DNA of 41,158 nt from Oscillospiraceae bacterium. Lineage in GTDB: Bacteria; Bacillota; Clostridia; Oscillospirales; Oscillospiraceae. Positions 26,982 through 35,295 of the stretch are shown here, one piece after another (positions within the stretch are counted from its first letter, which is position 1; each line of letters opens with the position of its first letter). Where the stretch lies: positions 1 through 41,158 of the forward strand of contig JAFQHV010000010.1 of NCBI GenBank assembly GCA_017397835.1, given 5' to 3'. Below the pieces are notes generated by a model, which made no database searches, was not told where the DNA came from, and saw nothing but the letters and a program-made list of their open reading frames with translations. Position numbers and translations under genes: made by a program.

Positions 26982-27998
26982 TTACAGCTTAACAGTCTCG
27001 CCGGTGCGCAGGGATTTGGTTTCGGCCAGGGCAATGCGCAGAGAGTCGCGGACGGAGAGAGGATTGGTCAGGTGGGCGCAATCCTTGTCATCCAAAATCC
27101 AATCAATAAAGGTGGTCAGTTCCACAAAGTGGGAGTCCTCGGGAGGAATGTTTTCCTCGTGGCTCTCCTCGTCGGTGTAAACCATCAGCTTCTTTTCGGG
27201 GGTGTAGACGACAGTGGCCTTTTCGAAGTTGATGATGGTCTGCTTGGTGAAGGGGTAGGTCTGGGGCATGGACCAGTCGGCGCTGCCGGTGACAACCTTG
27301 TCGTCGTAGTCGTAGCGGGTGATAACGTTTTCAAGCTCACCCTTATCGTGGGTGCCAACGGAGCGGACGCTCTTGGGCATGCCGAACAGGTAGTTCATCA
27401 GATCCACGTCGTGGATGTGCATATCCAGCACGCAGCCGCCACTCTTTTCGGGATCCAAAATCCAGTTGTTGTAGGTCCACAGAGGGGTCTGGGAGTAGCG
27501 GCAGAACTCCATGCGGCGGACCTTGCCGTAGGTGCCCTCGTCGATAAACTGCTTGATACGCACGGCGGCAGAGGTGAACCGGGCACTTTGGCCGATCATC
27601 AGCTTGGCGGCGGAGCGGTTGGCACACTCAATCATGCGGGTGCAGCCCTCCTCGGTCAGGGCCATGGGCTTTTCGGACAGGATATGGATACCGCGCTCCA
27701 GGGCGTAGAGGGCCACTTCCTCGTGCATGAAGGTGGGGGTGGCGGAAATGACGAAGTCGGGTCTTTCCGTGTCGATGAGTTCCTTGTAATCCTCATAGAA
27801 GCCGCACTGGGTCAGGTCGATTTTGGAGATGTCCACAGTGCCGAAGTTCAGGCTGACGTTCTCAAAAAAGGCTTCCTTGGACGCACCGCAGATGGCGCAC
27901 AGCTTCATGCGGCCGGGGTGTTCCTGTTCCAGACGGAGCATATTGTTCATGTGGACCTTACCAAGGCCGCCAAAGCCGATAATTGCATAGCGAAGCAT
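26982..27998 (-). CDS. Gfo/Idh/MocA family oxidoreductase
   Basis: This 338-residue NAD(P)-dependent sugar or cyclitol dehydrogenase has the Rossmann motif IIGFGGLGKVH, the catalytic-lysine motif SEKPMAL and the C-terminal block GGCVLDMHIHDVDLMNYLFG, whose Asp/His pair completes the active site. The family oxidises or reduces sugars, inositols and amino sugars; substrate is unassigned. It is the last gene of operon B, 15 bases behind an isomerase gene, and is followed by a strong terminator. The association with three xylose-isomerase-like proteins resembles inositol-type gene sets, though none of those specific enzymes is recognised here. Confidence 0.88.
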   Translation of the reverse strand: MLRYAIIGFGGLGKVHMNNMLRLEQEHPGRMKLCAICGASKEAFFENVSLNFGTVDISKIDLTQCGFYEDYKELIDTERPDFVISATPTFMHEEVALYALERGIHILSEKPMALTEEGCTRMIECANRSAAKLMIGQSARFTSAAVRIKQFIDEGTYGKVRRMEFCRYSQTPLWTYNNWILDPEKSGGCVLDMHIHDVDLMNYLFGMPKSVRSVGTHDKGELENVITRYDYDDKVVTGSADWSMPQTYPFTKQTIINFEKATVVYTPEKKLMVYTDEESHEENIPPEDSHFVELTTFIDWILDDKDCAHLTNPLSVRDSLRIALAETKSLRTGETVKL

Positions 27999-28013
27999 AA
28001 GATTTCCTCCTTG

Positions 28014-28832
28014 TTAAATGAGCTGTTGCAGGTTGTGGATGGATTTCTGGGTTTTGAGTAAAGGCTCGTTGTTGGTGATGAGTTCGATGGACAGGGTGCC
28101 GTCGTATCCGGCATTGTCCAGTTCGGCAATGATTTTGCGGATAGGCAGGATACCCTCGCCAACCACGGCGTGGTCAAAACCACGGCCAAACAAGGTCTTG
28201 GGAGGATTGACATCCACGGGCACGGGGTCTTTCAGGTGCACATGGATGGTGCGGTCCAGCAAGGCGACGCAGGCGTCATAAGCTTCGCAGCTTTGTGAAA
28301 TCCAAAAGCTGCCCGTGTCCAGCACATACTGCAGCTCCGGAATGCGATCAAGGTAGAATTTCATATCTTCGATGGTGGCGATGGTACTGTCCTGGCGGGA
28401 GAAATTTTCCAGCACAGTGGTTACGCCGTAGGCGGGGGAGCGCTCCACACACAGGTGGAGAAAATCCAAAATCTGAGCCTGCTTATCCTCTCGGCTCACA
28501 TCGCCGTTGAAGAGGGGGACGGGCATAAAAATATTGGTGTCCAGCATGGCGCAGCGCTCTAAATGGGTGTCGATCTCGTCGGACAGGGCATAGGGGCCTT
28601 TGGCTTTTATGGCATCCAGCCGAATGTCGCAGTACATGCTGGACACGGCGATGCCGGCATCATCCAGCTGCTGCTTGATTTTGACGATGGGGCGTACTTC
28701 AAAGTGGCGGCTGTCGGCGTCCACGCACTGCAGGCCGGCCAGCTCCGGACGGGCCAGCACGCCGGACAGGTTCTCGCAGCCCAGCTGATCCTGCATAACA
28801 AACAGCTGGTGCATAAAGGTTCCGATTTTCAC
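28014..28832 (-). CDS. Sugar phosphate isomerase/epimerase, TIM barrel (third of three)
   Basis: This 272-residue xylose-isomerase-like TIM barrel (AP endonuclease family 2 fold) has putative metal ligands in TVLENFSRQ (Glu), YVLDTGSFW (Asp), HVHLKD (His) and LSIELITN (Glu). It starts at GTG 28832 with AAGGAGGG six bases upstream. It differs clearly from the two upstream paralogues, so the three probably do not catalyse the same step. The neighbouring dehydrogenase gene begins 15 bases downstream. Confidence 0.82.
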   Translation of the reverse strand: MKIGTFMHQLFVMQDQLGCENLSGVLARPELAGLQCVDADSRHFEVRPIVKIKQQLDDAGIAVSSMYCDIRLDAIKAKGPYALSDEIDTHLERCAMLDTNIFMPVPLFNGDVSREDKQAQILDFLHLCVERSPAYGVTTVLENFSRQDSTIATIEDMKFYLDRIPELQYVLDTGSFWISQSCEAYDACVALLDRTIHVHLKDPVPVDVNPPKTLFGRGFDHAVVGEGILPIRKIIAELDNAGYDGTLSIELITNNEPLLKTQKSIHNLQQLI

Positions 28833-28844
28833 AGCAGTCCCTCC

Positions 28845-29669
28845 TTACAGCAGGGCTTCCAGATAAGCCTTGCCGGCGGTGATCTCCGCGTCGCGGTTGG
28901 GGTCGCCGTAGTTCTCACGCTCGATGGTCAGGCTGCCGTCGTAGCCGTACTCACGCAGCACTTCGATCAGACCGGGGAAATCCACGTCACCCTTGCCGAT
29001 GGGCATTTCGTGCTTTTCACACTTGGGGGGAACCAGCTGCAGAGCATCTTTGGCGTGGAAGCCGCGCACGTACCGGCCCAGGAACTTCAGGGTGGTGACG
29101 GGGTGGCTGCCGCGGCCGTTGAGGATGAAGTTGGCGGGGTCGAAGTTGATACCCATGTTGTCCGCGCCCACGTCGTTGAAGAGGTAGACAAGGGACAGGG
29201 GCAGCTCCTCGCCGGTCTCGAAGAGGAAGTACTGGTCCCGCTCCTTCAGCTTCTTGCAGATGTAGCGCAGGGCCTGCACCACGCCCAGATGGTCCCGGTC
29301 GAAGGGGTTGTCGGGCAGGAAGCCGACGTGGGTGATGATGTCCTTGACCCCCAAAGCGTGGGCGAAATCGGCGCCCTTCAAGATGTCCTGAATACGCTGG
29401 GCACGGTACTCGGCGGGGACAAGGCCCAGGGTCAGGTAGCCGTTGGGGTAGGGCCACACCACGGGGCCGGACCAGCCGCACCACACGGCGGTGATAGTAA
29501 AGTTAAAATCCTTGCATGCCCGCTTGATTTCAGCGATTACATCGTCGCTATATAAGGACATATCCCAAATGGACAGCTGGCCGTTGTCAAAACCAAGCTT
29601 TGCGTTGATGGCGATGGCCTCGTAGGGACTGGGGTATTCATCTACTTTGATGAGGATGCCGACTTTCAT
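28845..29669 (-). CDS. Sugar phosphate isomerase/epimerase, TIM barrel (second of three)
   Basis: This 274-residue xylose-isomerase-like TIM barrel has the clearest metal-site pattern of the three: YFLFETGEE (Glu), MGINFDPANFIL (Asp), GFHAKDA (His, Asp) and LTIERENYGD (Glu). The NFDPAN block is typical of ketose 3-epimerase or IolE/IolI-like proteins. The exact sugar is unknown. It lies 20 bases after the first isomerase and 12 bases before the third. Confidence 0.84.
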   Translation of the reverse strand: MKVGILIKVDEYPSPYEAIAINAKLGFDNGQLSIWDMSLYSDDVIAEIKRACKDFNFTITAVWCGWSGPVVWPYPNGYLTLGLVPAEYRAQRIQDILKGADFAHALGVKDIITHVGFLPDNPFDRDHLGVVQALRYICKKLKERDQYFLFETGEELPLSLVYLFNDVGADNMGINFDPANFILNGRGSHPVTTLKFLGRYVRGFHAKDALQLVPPKCEKHEMPIGKGDVDFPGLIEVLREYGYDGSLTIERENYGDPNRDAEITAGKAYLEALL

Positions 29670-29689
29670 ATCTGTGCATCTCCTTTCGT

Positions 29690-30490
29690 TTACAGCAGAC
29701 CGTTGGTGGTCAGCTTGTCACGCAGCCAGGTATAGGACCGGGCGCACTGATCGAAGGGATCGCCGCCGTCGGCGGCAAAGCCAAATTCAATGCTGATGAC
29801 CTCGGCGCCGCCTTCGTTGACGAGGGTTTTGACCAGCTCATCGGTGTCGATTTCGCTTTTCCACATGGGGGTGAGGTAGCGGGTCTCAGCGGCGAAGCCC
29901 TTGAGATGGACGATGGGGGAGCGGTGGGGGAACTTGCGCACCTTCTCAATAGGGTCGGCTCCGCCGGCCATGGCGTTGCCGGTGTCGATCATGTAAATAT
30001 AGTCGTCGTCGGTGTTGCGCAGCAGGTAGTCCATGAAGGACTCCTTGCCGTCCACGAACACCATGTGGTCCCGGTCGTGGTCGTGGTAGCCGGTCTCGAA
30101 GCCGGCATCCTGCAGCCGCTTGGCGACGTTTCGCGCGGTGTCGGCAAGCTCACGGGCCAGGGTGGGGTTGTTGCTGACCTCTTCCAGCGTGGGCTTGGGC
30201 ACGGCGGCCATGATGATGACGGGGCAGTCCATGGCGCGGGCCAGCTCGATGGTGCGCTCCATATCCGGCTCGGAGGCAAAGTACTTCCAGTCCAGCATCA
30301 TGGAGTAGCAGGCAAGGCCGGTTTCCTTCAGGGCCTTGCGGTAACGCTCCGGCTCAAAAGGGCAGTACTGCAGCACCATCTCAACGCCATCGTAACCCAT
30401 GGCGGCTACCTGCTGCAGGGTGGTCTCGGGATCCTCCATAAAGGCGTCGCGCACGCAGTGGATCTGCAGACCGAGTTCGAGTTTTTTCAC
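29690..30490 (-). CDS. Sugar phosphate isomerase/epimerase, TIM barrel (first of three)
   Basis: This 266-residue xylose-isomerase-like barrel starts at GTG 30490 (GGAGG eight bases upstream). The longer in-frame ATG 30508 overlaps that ribosome site and is less likely. Candidate metal ligands are in GYHDHDRDH, MIDTGNAMAGG, HLKGF and ISIEFGFAADGG. It is the first gene of operon B and follows a leader with two TATAAT boxes and a direct repeat. Confidence 0.82.
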   Translation of the reverse strand: MKKLELGLQIHCVRDAFMEDPETTLQQVAAMGYDGVEMVLQYCPFEPERYRKALKETGLACYSMMLDWKYFASEPDMERTIELARAMDCPVIIMAAVPKPTLEEVSNNPTLARELADTARNVAKRLQDAGFETGYHDHDRDHMVFVDGKESFMDYLLRNTDDDYIYMIDTGNAMAGGADPIEKVRKFPHRSPIVHLKGFAAETRYLTPMWKSEIDTDELVKTLVNEGGAEVISIEFGFAADGGDPFDQCARSYTWLRDKLTTNGLL

Positions 30491-30519
30491 AACGCATACC
30501 TCCGTCATTCGTGTCTTAA

Positions 30520-30559
30520 ATTATAAGTGGATGGCACTATTATATAAAAAGCGGATGGC
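30520..30559 (-). promoter_or_regulatory. Promoter region of operon B with an 11-bp direct repeat
   Basis: On the minus strand there are TATAAT boxes at 30539-30544 and 30520-30525, neither with a strong -35. Each is preceded by GCCATCC(G/A)CTT (plus-strand AAGYGGATGGC at 30549-30559 and 30525-30535), 24 bases apart. The repeat straddles the upstream -10 box, so it is a candidate operator. Confidence 0.5.
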
Positions 30560-30620
30560 GAAATCATGTACATACTTAACTGATAACGCTGTAAAAAACA
30601 AATATTTACAAGTCCCATTA

Positions 30621-30654
30621 TAAAAAGAGGGGCGAGGTTTTGCAACCTCGCCCC
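30621..30654 (-). terminator. Terminator of operon A
   Basis: GGGGCGAGGTT pairs with AACCTCGCCCC around a 4-base loop; on the minus strand TCTTTTTA follows. It lies about 55 bases behind the SorE-like gene and shows that operons A and B are separate transcripts. Confidence 0.88.
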
Positions 30655-30707
30655 GACAGTTAGGACCAAAATTATAGGTTATAAGACCAAAGTTGTAAGT
30701 GCGGGAC

Positions 30708-31967
30708 TCAGATCTTCTTGGCGTTGGCCAGCAGGTACTTTTCGGCCTCGGGATTCCACAGACCGTTGTTGGCCTTGCACAGACGATCCAGCTCGGCGAA
30801 CATGGGATCGGTCTTGCCCAGCTCCTCGAACTCGTCGATGGCGGCCAGGGGCAGATCGATGTGGTTGTAGATCAGCTTTTTGCCGCCGGGGATCTTGGGC
30901 AGGTTCAGGATGGTGTCGATGGCCGCGTTCAGGCCGCCGATGTGGGTGACCAGGGCGGAGGGGTTCAGCTTGCCGGCGTTCATCATCTCGATGGCCTCGC
31001 GCATATCGTCGGTGTTGCCGCCGGAGGTGCCAACCACGTGGGTGTACAGGTAGTGGACGTTGTACCAGTTGAAGGGAGCCTTGAACTTGCTGTCGGTGGG
31101 ACCGGCAAAGAAGTTCAGGCAGCCGTCAAAGCCCAGAATGTCGTCCGCCTGCTCGATGACGGGAGCCACGGGAGCGAAGCAGACCACGTCGTCGTAGCCG
31201 GTGCCGCCGGTCAGGCTGCGCAGGTACTCGGTGGCATTCTCCATGCGGGTGTTGACGTAGTGCAGCTCGATGCCGTACTTGGCGGCCTCTTCCACGGTGT
31301 AGATGGAGGCGGCGCGCTTCAGGCGGGCGTCGTCAATGTCGGTGATGACCAGCAGGGAGGGACGGCGGTCACAGTGGATGGCGTAGTCGATGGCGGCCAG
31401 ACCCATGGGGCCGACGGAGGCCAGCAGAGCCATCTTGCCGCCCTCCTTGATGCCCATCTCGTGGACATAGGAGCCGGCCTTGGTGTGGTACATGGCATGG
31501 AAGGTGCCGATAACGCAGCTCAAAGGCTCGGCCAGAGAGCCGTAGTAGTAGGTGTCGGAATCGTAGGGCAGCAGGCAGTCGCAGATCAGGTTCTCGATGG
31601 GAACGTTGCCGTACTGGGAGTTGCCGCCGCAGTAGGAGTAGGAGTAGCCGGGAGCCATCTGGGAACCCTTATAGAAATGGGCGGGCTGGATGACGAACTT
31701 GTCGCCGGGCTTATACTTGTGCTTCCAGTTCTCGCCGACCTCCACGATGTCACCGCAGAATTCGTGACCCACGATGGTGGGATTCACGTCACAGTCGTCG
31801 GGCACGCGCTTGTGCTCGGGACCCTCGATGGCGGCCTTGTAGGTGGACATGCAGATACTGTCGGAGATCACGCGCACACGCACGTCGTCGGGGCCGACGT
31901 CGGGCAGGGTCACGTCATCCAGACGCAGGTCCATCTTGCCATGGATACGGACAGCTTTGGTATTCAT
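30708..31967 (-). CDS. L-sorbose-1-phosphate reductase family dehydrogenase (SorE-like)
   Basis: This 419-residue zinc-dependent medium-chain dehydrogenase has catalytic-zinc candidates in SDSICMSTYK (Cys) and GHEFCGDIVE (His, Glu). The long blocks HVVGTSGGNTDDMREAI, LNLPKIPGGKKLIYN and LWNPEAEKYLLA match my recollection of Klebsiella SorE, which reduces L-sorbose 1-phosphate to D-glucitol 6-phosphate with NAD(P)H. The protein here probably works on a related ketose- or hexitol-phosphate. It is the last gene of operon A, 15 bases behind the MtlD-family gene. Confidence 0.85.
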   Translation of the reverse strand: MNTKAVRIHGKMDLRLDDVTLPDVGPDDVRVRVISDSICMSTYKAAIEGPEHKRVPDDCDVNPTIVGHEFCGDIVEVGENWKHKYKPGDKFVIQPAHFYKGSQMAPGYSYSYCGGNSQYGNVPIENLICDCLLPYDSDTYYYGSLAEPLSCVIGTFHAMYHTKAGSYVHEMGIKEGGKMALLASVGPMGLAAIDYAIHCDRRPSLLVITDIDDARLKRAASIYTVEEAAKYGIELHYVNTRMENATEYLRSLTGGTGYDDVVCFAPVAPVIEQADDILGFDGCLNFFAGPTDSKFKAPFNWYNVHYLYTHVVGTSGGNTDDMREAIEMMNAGKLNPSALVTHIGGLNAAIDTILNLPKIPGGKKLIYNHIDLPLAAIDEFEELGKTDPMFAELDRLCKANNGLWNPEAEKYLLANAKKI

Positions 31968-31982
31968 AGTGTAATTCCTCCT

Positions 31983-33200
31983 TTACACAACTTCACCGAT
32001 GCTGGTGTGCTTGAGAGCATCGGCGGCACGGCGCAGCTCGGCAGGAGCAGCACCGTCAAGAATCTTCCGGTACATGGGCAGGATCAGCTGGGCCAGCTTG
32101 CTGTCGGCAGCCAGACCGGAAACCTCGGCCAGCACCTTGGCAGCGGCGTCCATGGACTGTTCCATACCCTCGGCCTCACGGATATAGCGGTGGACGGCAG
32201 CGGCGGCACCCACGGCGATGTAGGCGGGGGTGATGCCCTGCTCCAGAGCCAGCAGGGAAGAGCCGATCATGCGGTCTGCAGGGGCCAGCTTACGGGCGGG
32301 GTCGCCGCCCACGCGCTGGCAGGTGTCGCCCAGAGCGGCGTTGGTGAAGCGGCCCAGCAGGTCGGTGATGTGCAGCTGCAGATGGATGGGGTCTGCACCG
32401 TACTTCTTGCACAGAGCCATGGCGCTTTCCAACATGGCGTTCTGCACCAGCACGCGGACCTCGGCCACGTCGATGGACTGGTAGATGTAGTCCAGACCCA
32501 GCAGGTCGCCCAGGTAGGCGCAGGTGGCGTGGCCCATGTTGTGGACGTACAGCTTGCGCTTGATGTAGAAATCGAAGGGCTCATAGGGGACCATGTTGCG
32601 GATGTCGGGGACACCGCCCTTGAAGGCCTCCTTATCCGTGGGCAGGAAGCCGTAGCGCTCCACGCACACGCGCATGGGGTCGCCGTCCTTCATTTCCTCG
32701 GTCTGGACGGGGACCATGCGGCCGATGGAAGCCTCAACAAGACCCACGGTCTCGTCGAAGCGCTTGCACTCCTCGGCGGTGAGCTGCTCCTTGAGCATAC
32801 CCTCCAGTACCTTGTTGGCGTCCATCAGGTTTTCGCAGATGATGATGTTCAGAGGGCCGCCGTTGTTTGCCCAGCGCTGACGCAGGCCGGCCACGATGTT
32901 GGGCACGATGAACTTCAGAATGCGGGCGCCCACGGCGGTGGCCATGATGTCACAGTTGGCGATGGCATTGGCGGCGGCAGCGGTATCGTTACCGTTGACA
33001 GCCGTAACATTCTCGATCCAAACGTCCTTATGCCCCTGGCTGGACACATAGCGCACGGGGTAGGTGCGGCGCTGCTGCAGGTCGTTGACCACGGCCTCGG
33101 CCACATCAATGAAGGTGACCTCATAGCCGGACTGGCTGAGCAGAGCGCCAACAAAGCCGCGGCCGATATTGCCGCCGCCGTACATAACAGCTTGTTTCAT
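31983..33200 (-). CDS. Mannitol-1-phosphate dehydrogenase family protein (MtlD-like)
   Basis: This 405-residue polyol-specific long-chain dehydrogenase has the nucleotide-binding motif YGGGNIGRGFVG near the N-terminus, and KRKLYVHNMGHATCAYLG contains the catalytic lysine and the N-x2-H-A signature. MtlD interconverts fructose 6-phosphate and mannitol 1-phosphate. Neighbouring enzymes point to another polyol or keto-sugar phosphate. ATG 33200 has AAGGAGAG eight bases upstream; the frame stays open to 33440 but that part overlaps the kinase gene. Two consecutive polyol-phosphate dehydrogenases suggest a redox-neutral conversion of one sugar phosphate to another. Confidence 0.85.
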   Translation of the reverse strand: MKQAVMYGGGNIGRGFVGALLSQSGYEVTFIDVAEAVVNDLQQRRTYPVRYVSSQGHKDVWIENVTAVNGNDTAAAANAIANCDIMATAVGARILKFIVPNIVAGLRQRWANNGGPLNIIICENLMDANKVLEGMLKEQLTAEECKRFDETVGLVEASIGRMVPVQTEEMKDGDPMRVCVERYGFLPTDKEAFKGGVPDIRNMVPYEPFDFYIKRKLYVHNMGHATCAYLGDLLGLDYIYQSIDVAEVRVLVQNAMLESAMALCKKYGADPIHLQLHITDLLGRFTNAALGDTCQRVGGDPARKLAPADRMIGSSLLALEQGITPAYIAVGAAAAVHRYIREAEGMEQSMDAAAKVLAEVSGLAADSKLAQLILPMYRKILDGAAPAELRRAADALKHTSIGEVV

Positions 33201-33258
33201 TGCTGTTTCTCTCCTTTGGTAGGGGTGGGCCGATGGGTTCCATCGGCCCACCGTGTGA

Positions 33259-34287
33259 TTAAACTCGGGGGCAGGTCTTTGCCAGTTCCCAAACCTGGTC
33301 CGCAGGCAGCATGCCGTCAACGGAGTTTTCCGCAAACAGGCTGGCAGCCGCGGCGGCGGAGGCGTAGGACAGCATATCCTCGTCGGAATAGCCCTGCATG
33401 ATGGAATACAGGCAGCCGGCGCAGAACGCATCGCCCGCACCCACGCTGCCCGCGATGCGGGCGGGGTCCAGTTTCAGGGAATTGACCCGGGTGAAGGTGC
33501 CGGTGGGCACGTCCAGACAGAAGCCGGCGGGCTTGCAGTGGACGACCACCTTGTCCTTGACACCGCAGGCGGCCATCTTTTCCATGGCCAGACGAATGTT
33601 GCCCTCGTTCAGGGAGCCGTCCTCGTTGTAAGGATCCAGATCCCAAACGGCGCAGCACTCGATCTCGTTGATGATGGCGTAGTTGCAGTAGGCAAGGGCA
33701 GGGGGGATCTTGGTGCGGAAGTTGCCCATGCTGTCGCTGACCGCGTCGATGGAGGTCTTGATGCCCATGTCCTGCACCTGCTTGAGGAAGCGGGCCATAA
33801 CGGTGCCGTACTCGGCATCGTCGGCGTCGAAACCGTCCAGCAGCATGATGTAGCCCATGTGTACCAGCTTGCCCTTCAGGGTGGACAGGTCCACGTCGGC
33901 AGGGGAGAACTGGGCGTTGGCGCCCCGGGCGTGGAAGAAGGTGCGCTCGCCGCCCTTGACGCTCATGACGTCGGTGAAGCTGGTGGCAGCGGTGGAGGTG
34001 CGCTTGACGCGCCGGGTATCGATACCGTGACGGTCCATCTCACCCACCACGTAGTCGCCGTAGGCATCCTCACCCACCAGGCCGATGGCGCCCAGACCGA
34101 AGTCGGGGTTCATCTTGGCCAGGTCGATGATGGTGTTGGTCACGCAGCCGCCCACAGACTGCTGGGGCATGGCGGTGATGTTGGCCAGCATACCCTGTTC
34201 GGGATAGCAGTCCACGCGCTTGACCACGTCAACGATGATGTTGCCGCCGATCCAAAGATCGGGGGTTTTCTTATTGCAGCAGCCCAT
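33259..34287 (-). CDS. PfkB family carbohydrate kinase
   Basis: This 342-residue ribokinase-family protein opens with LWIGGNIIVDVVKR, carries the GGCVTNTIIDLAK block for sugar binding, and ends with GSVGAGDAFCAGCLY, where the Asp is the catalytic base. Its sugar specificity cannot be inferred. The start ATG 34287 has no clear ribosome site and sits five bases beyond the stop of the NagB-like gene, so translation is probably coupled to that gene. It would phosphorylate the free sugar released upstream in the pathway. Confidence 0.88.
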   Translation of the reverse strand: MGCCNKKTPDLWIGGNIIVDVVKRVDCYPEQGMLANITAMPQQSVGGCVTNTIIDLAKMNPDFGLGAIGLVGEDAYGDYVVGEMDRHGIDTRRVKRTSTAATSFTDVMSVKGGERTFFHARGANAQFSPADVDLSTLKGKLVHMGYIMLLDGFDADDAEYGTVMARFLKQVQDMGIKTSIDAVSDSMGNFRTKIPPALAYCNYAIINEIECCAVWDLDPYNEDGSLNEGNIRLAMEKMAACGVKDKVVVHCKPAGFCLDVPTGTFTRVNSLKLDPARIAGSVGAGDAFCAGCLYSIMQGYSDEDMLSYASAAAAASLFAENSVDGMLPADQVWELAKTCPRV

Positions 34288-34292
34288 ATCGA

Positions 34293-35231
34293 TCAGTTCA
34301 CGTCGGGAACCAGGGGACCGGCCAGCTCGCTCAGGTAGAACAGCTTACCGGGGAAGGTGGGCATATAGCTGGAGGTGATCCACATGCTGGGACCATAGTG
34401 CAGGGTGGTCAGGAAGCTCATGCCCTGCCAGCCCATGCCGCGGCCCAGAGCGCCGTCGGCGCCGCCGATGATGTAGTCAGCCTGGAACAGCAGGCCGGGG
34501 CCAACGGTGTTGGCGCGGCAGGGAACCAGGGTGGTGCGGCTCTTGAAGCTGGTGATGGCGTTCTGCTCGATGGTCAGGGGGTGCAGCTTGGCGGCGATGC
34601 GGTGGGTCTGAGCCTTCCACTCGGCCTCGCTGGCGAACTCAGCGGCAAACTGAGGCTCCCAGAAAGCGATGTGGCACATACGGCCGATGCCGAAGATCAG
34701 CACCAGCTTGGCACCCTCGGCCTTCAGAGCAGCGATCTTGCCGGCGTAGGTGGGCAGGTTGTCCTTGGTGGCGAAGTTGCGCTGATTCTCGGGGATGGTC
34801 AGCTCACCCAGGGGGTTGAAGAAGGCCTGCTTCATGCAGAACTCGAAGGCAGCGGGGTCGGTGTTGGGCAGGGTAGTGCCGTTCTCGTCAGCCCACTCGT
34901 CCATGTTGAAGGTGTAGCAGTGGTCGCACTTGACGTTCCACTCCTTCAGGAAGTAGACGGCCCAGCGGTACATGCCCATGGGGCCAACGGGGATGATCAT
35001 GGCCAGCTTCTCGCCGCGCTCGCGAGCCAGCTTGATCTGCTGGGCGATCTCGTGACCCATCATCATGTCAAACTCGTGGATGTTGTCGCAGGCGACGGGC
35101 TGGAAGTCCTTGTGCCAGAAATCCTCGCGCTGCACACCCTTCTCGCAGCAGGCGTCGATCTTGGCCATATCCCAACCGGCGGGGTAGAAGCCTTCCAGCA
35201 GGGAGTTCTTAACAGTGCTCATAAAATCCAT
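34293..35231 (-). CDS. NagB/glucosamine-6-phosphate isomerase-like protein with altered active site
   Basis: This 312-residue protein has the NagB/6-phosphogluconolactonase fold signature. TFNMDEW (107-113) matches the YxxNMDEY motif with its proton-transfer Asp. [13 protein letters not shown] (181-193) matches GIGxDGHIAFNEP of NagB, but the catalytic Asp is Met185 and the following Gly is Cys, while the His is kept. It is also longer than NagB (about 240-270). A true aldose-ketose isomerase/deaminase might therefore be modified in specificity or lost; a different sugar is the simplest reading. AAAGGAGAA precedes ATG 35231. Confidence 0.75.
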   Translation of the reverse strand: MDFMSTVKNSLLEGFYPAGWDMAKIDACCEKGVQREDFWHKDFQPVACDNIHEFDMMMGHEIAQQIKLARERGEKLAMIIPVGPMGMYRWAVYFLKEWNVKCDHCYTFNMDEWADENGTTLPNTDPAAFEFCMKQAFFNPLGELTIPENQRNFATKDNLPTYAGKIAALKAEGAKLVLIFGIGRMCHIAFWEPQFAAEFASEAEWKAQTHRIAAKLHPLTIEQNAITSFKSRTTLVPCRANTVGPGLLFQADYIIGGADGALGRGMGWQGMSFLTTLHYGPSMWITSSYMPTFPGKLFYLSELAGPLVPDVN

Positions 35232-35295
35232 GATAATTTCTCCTTTTCGTTTGTTTTATTTTAAGTTTTTAACTTAACAGATTTGGGTGCGGGGA

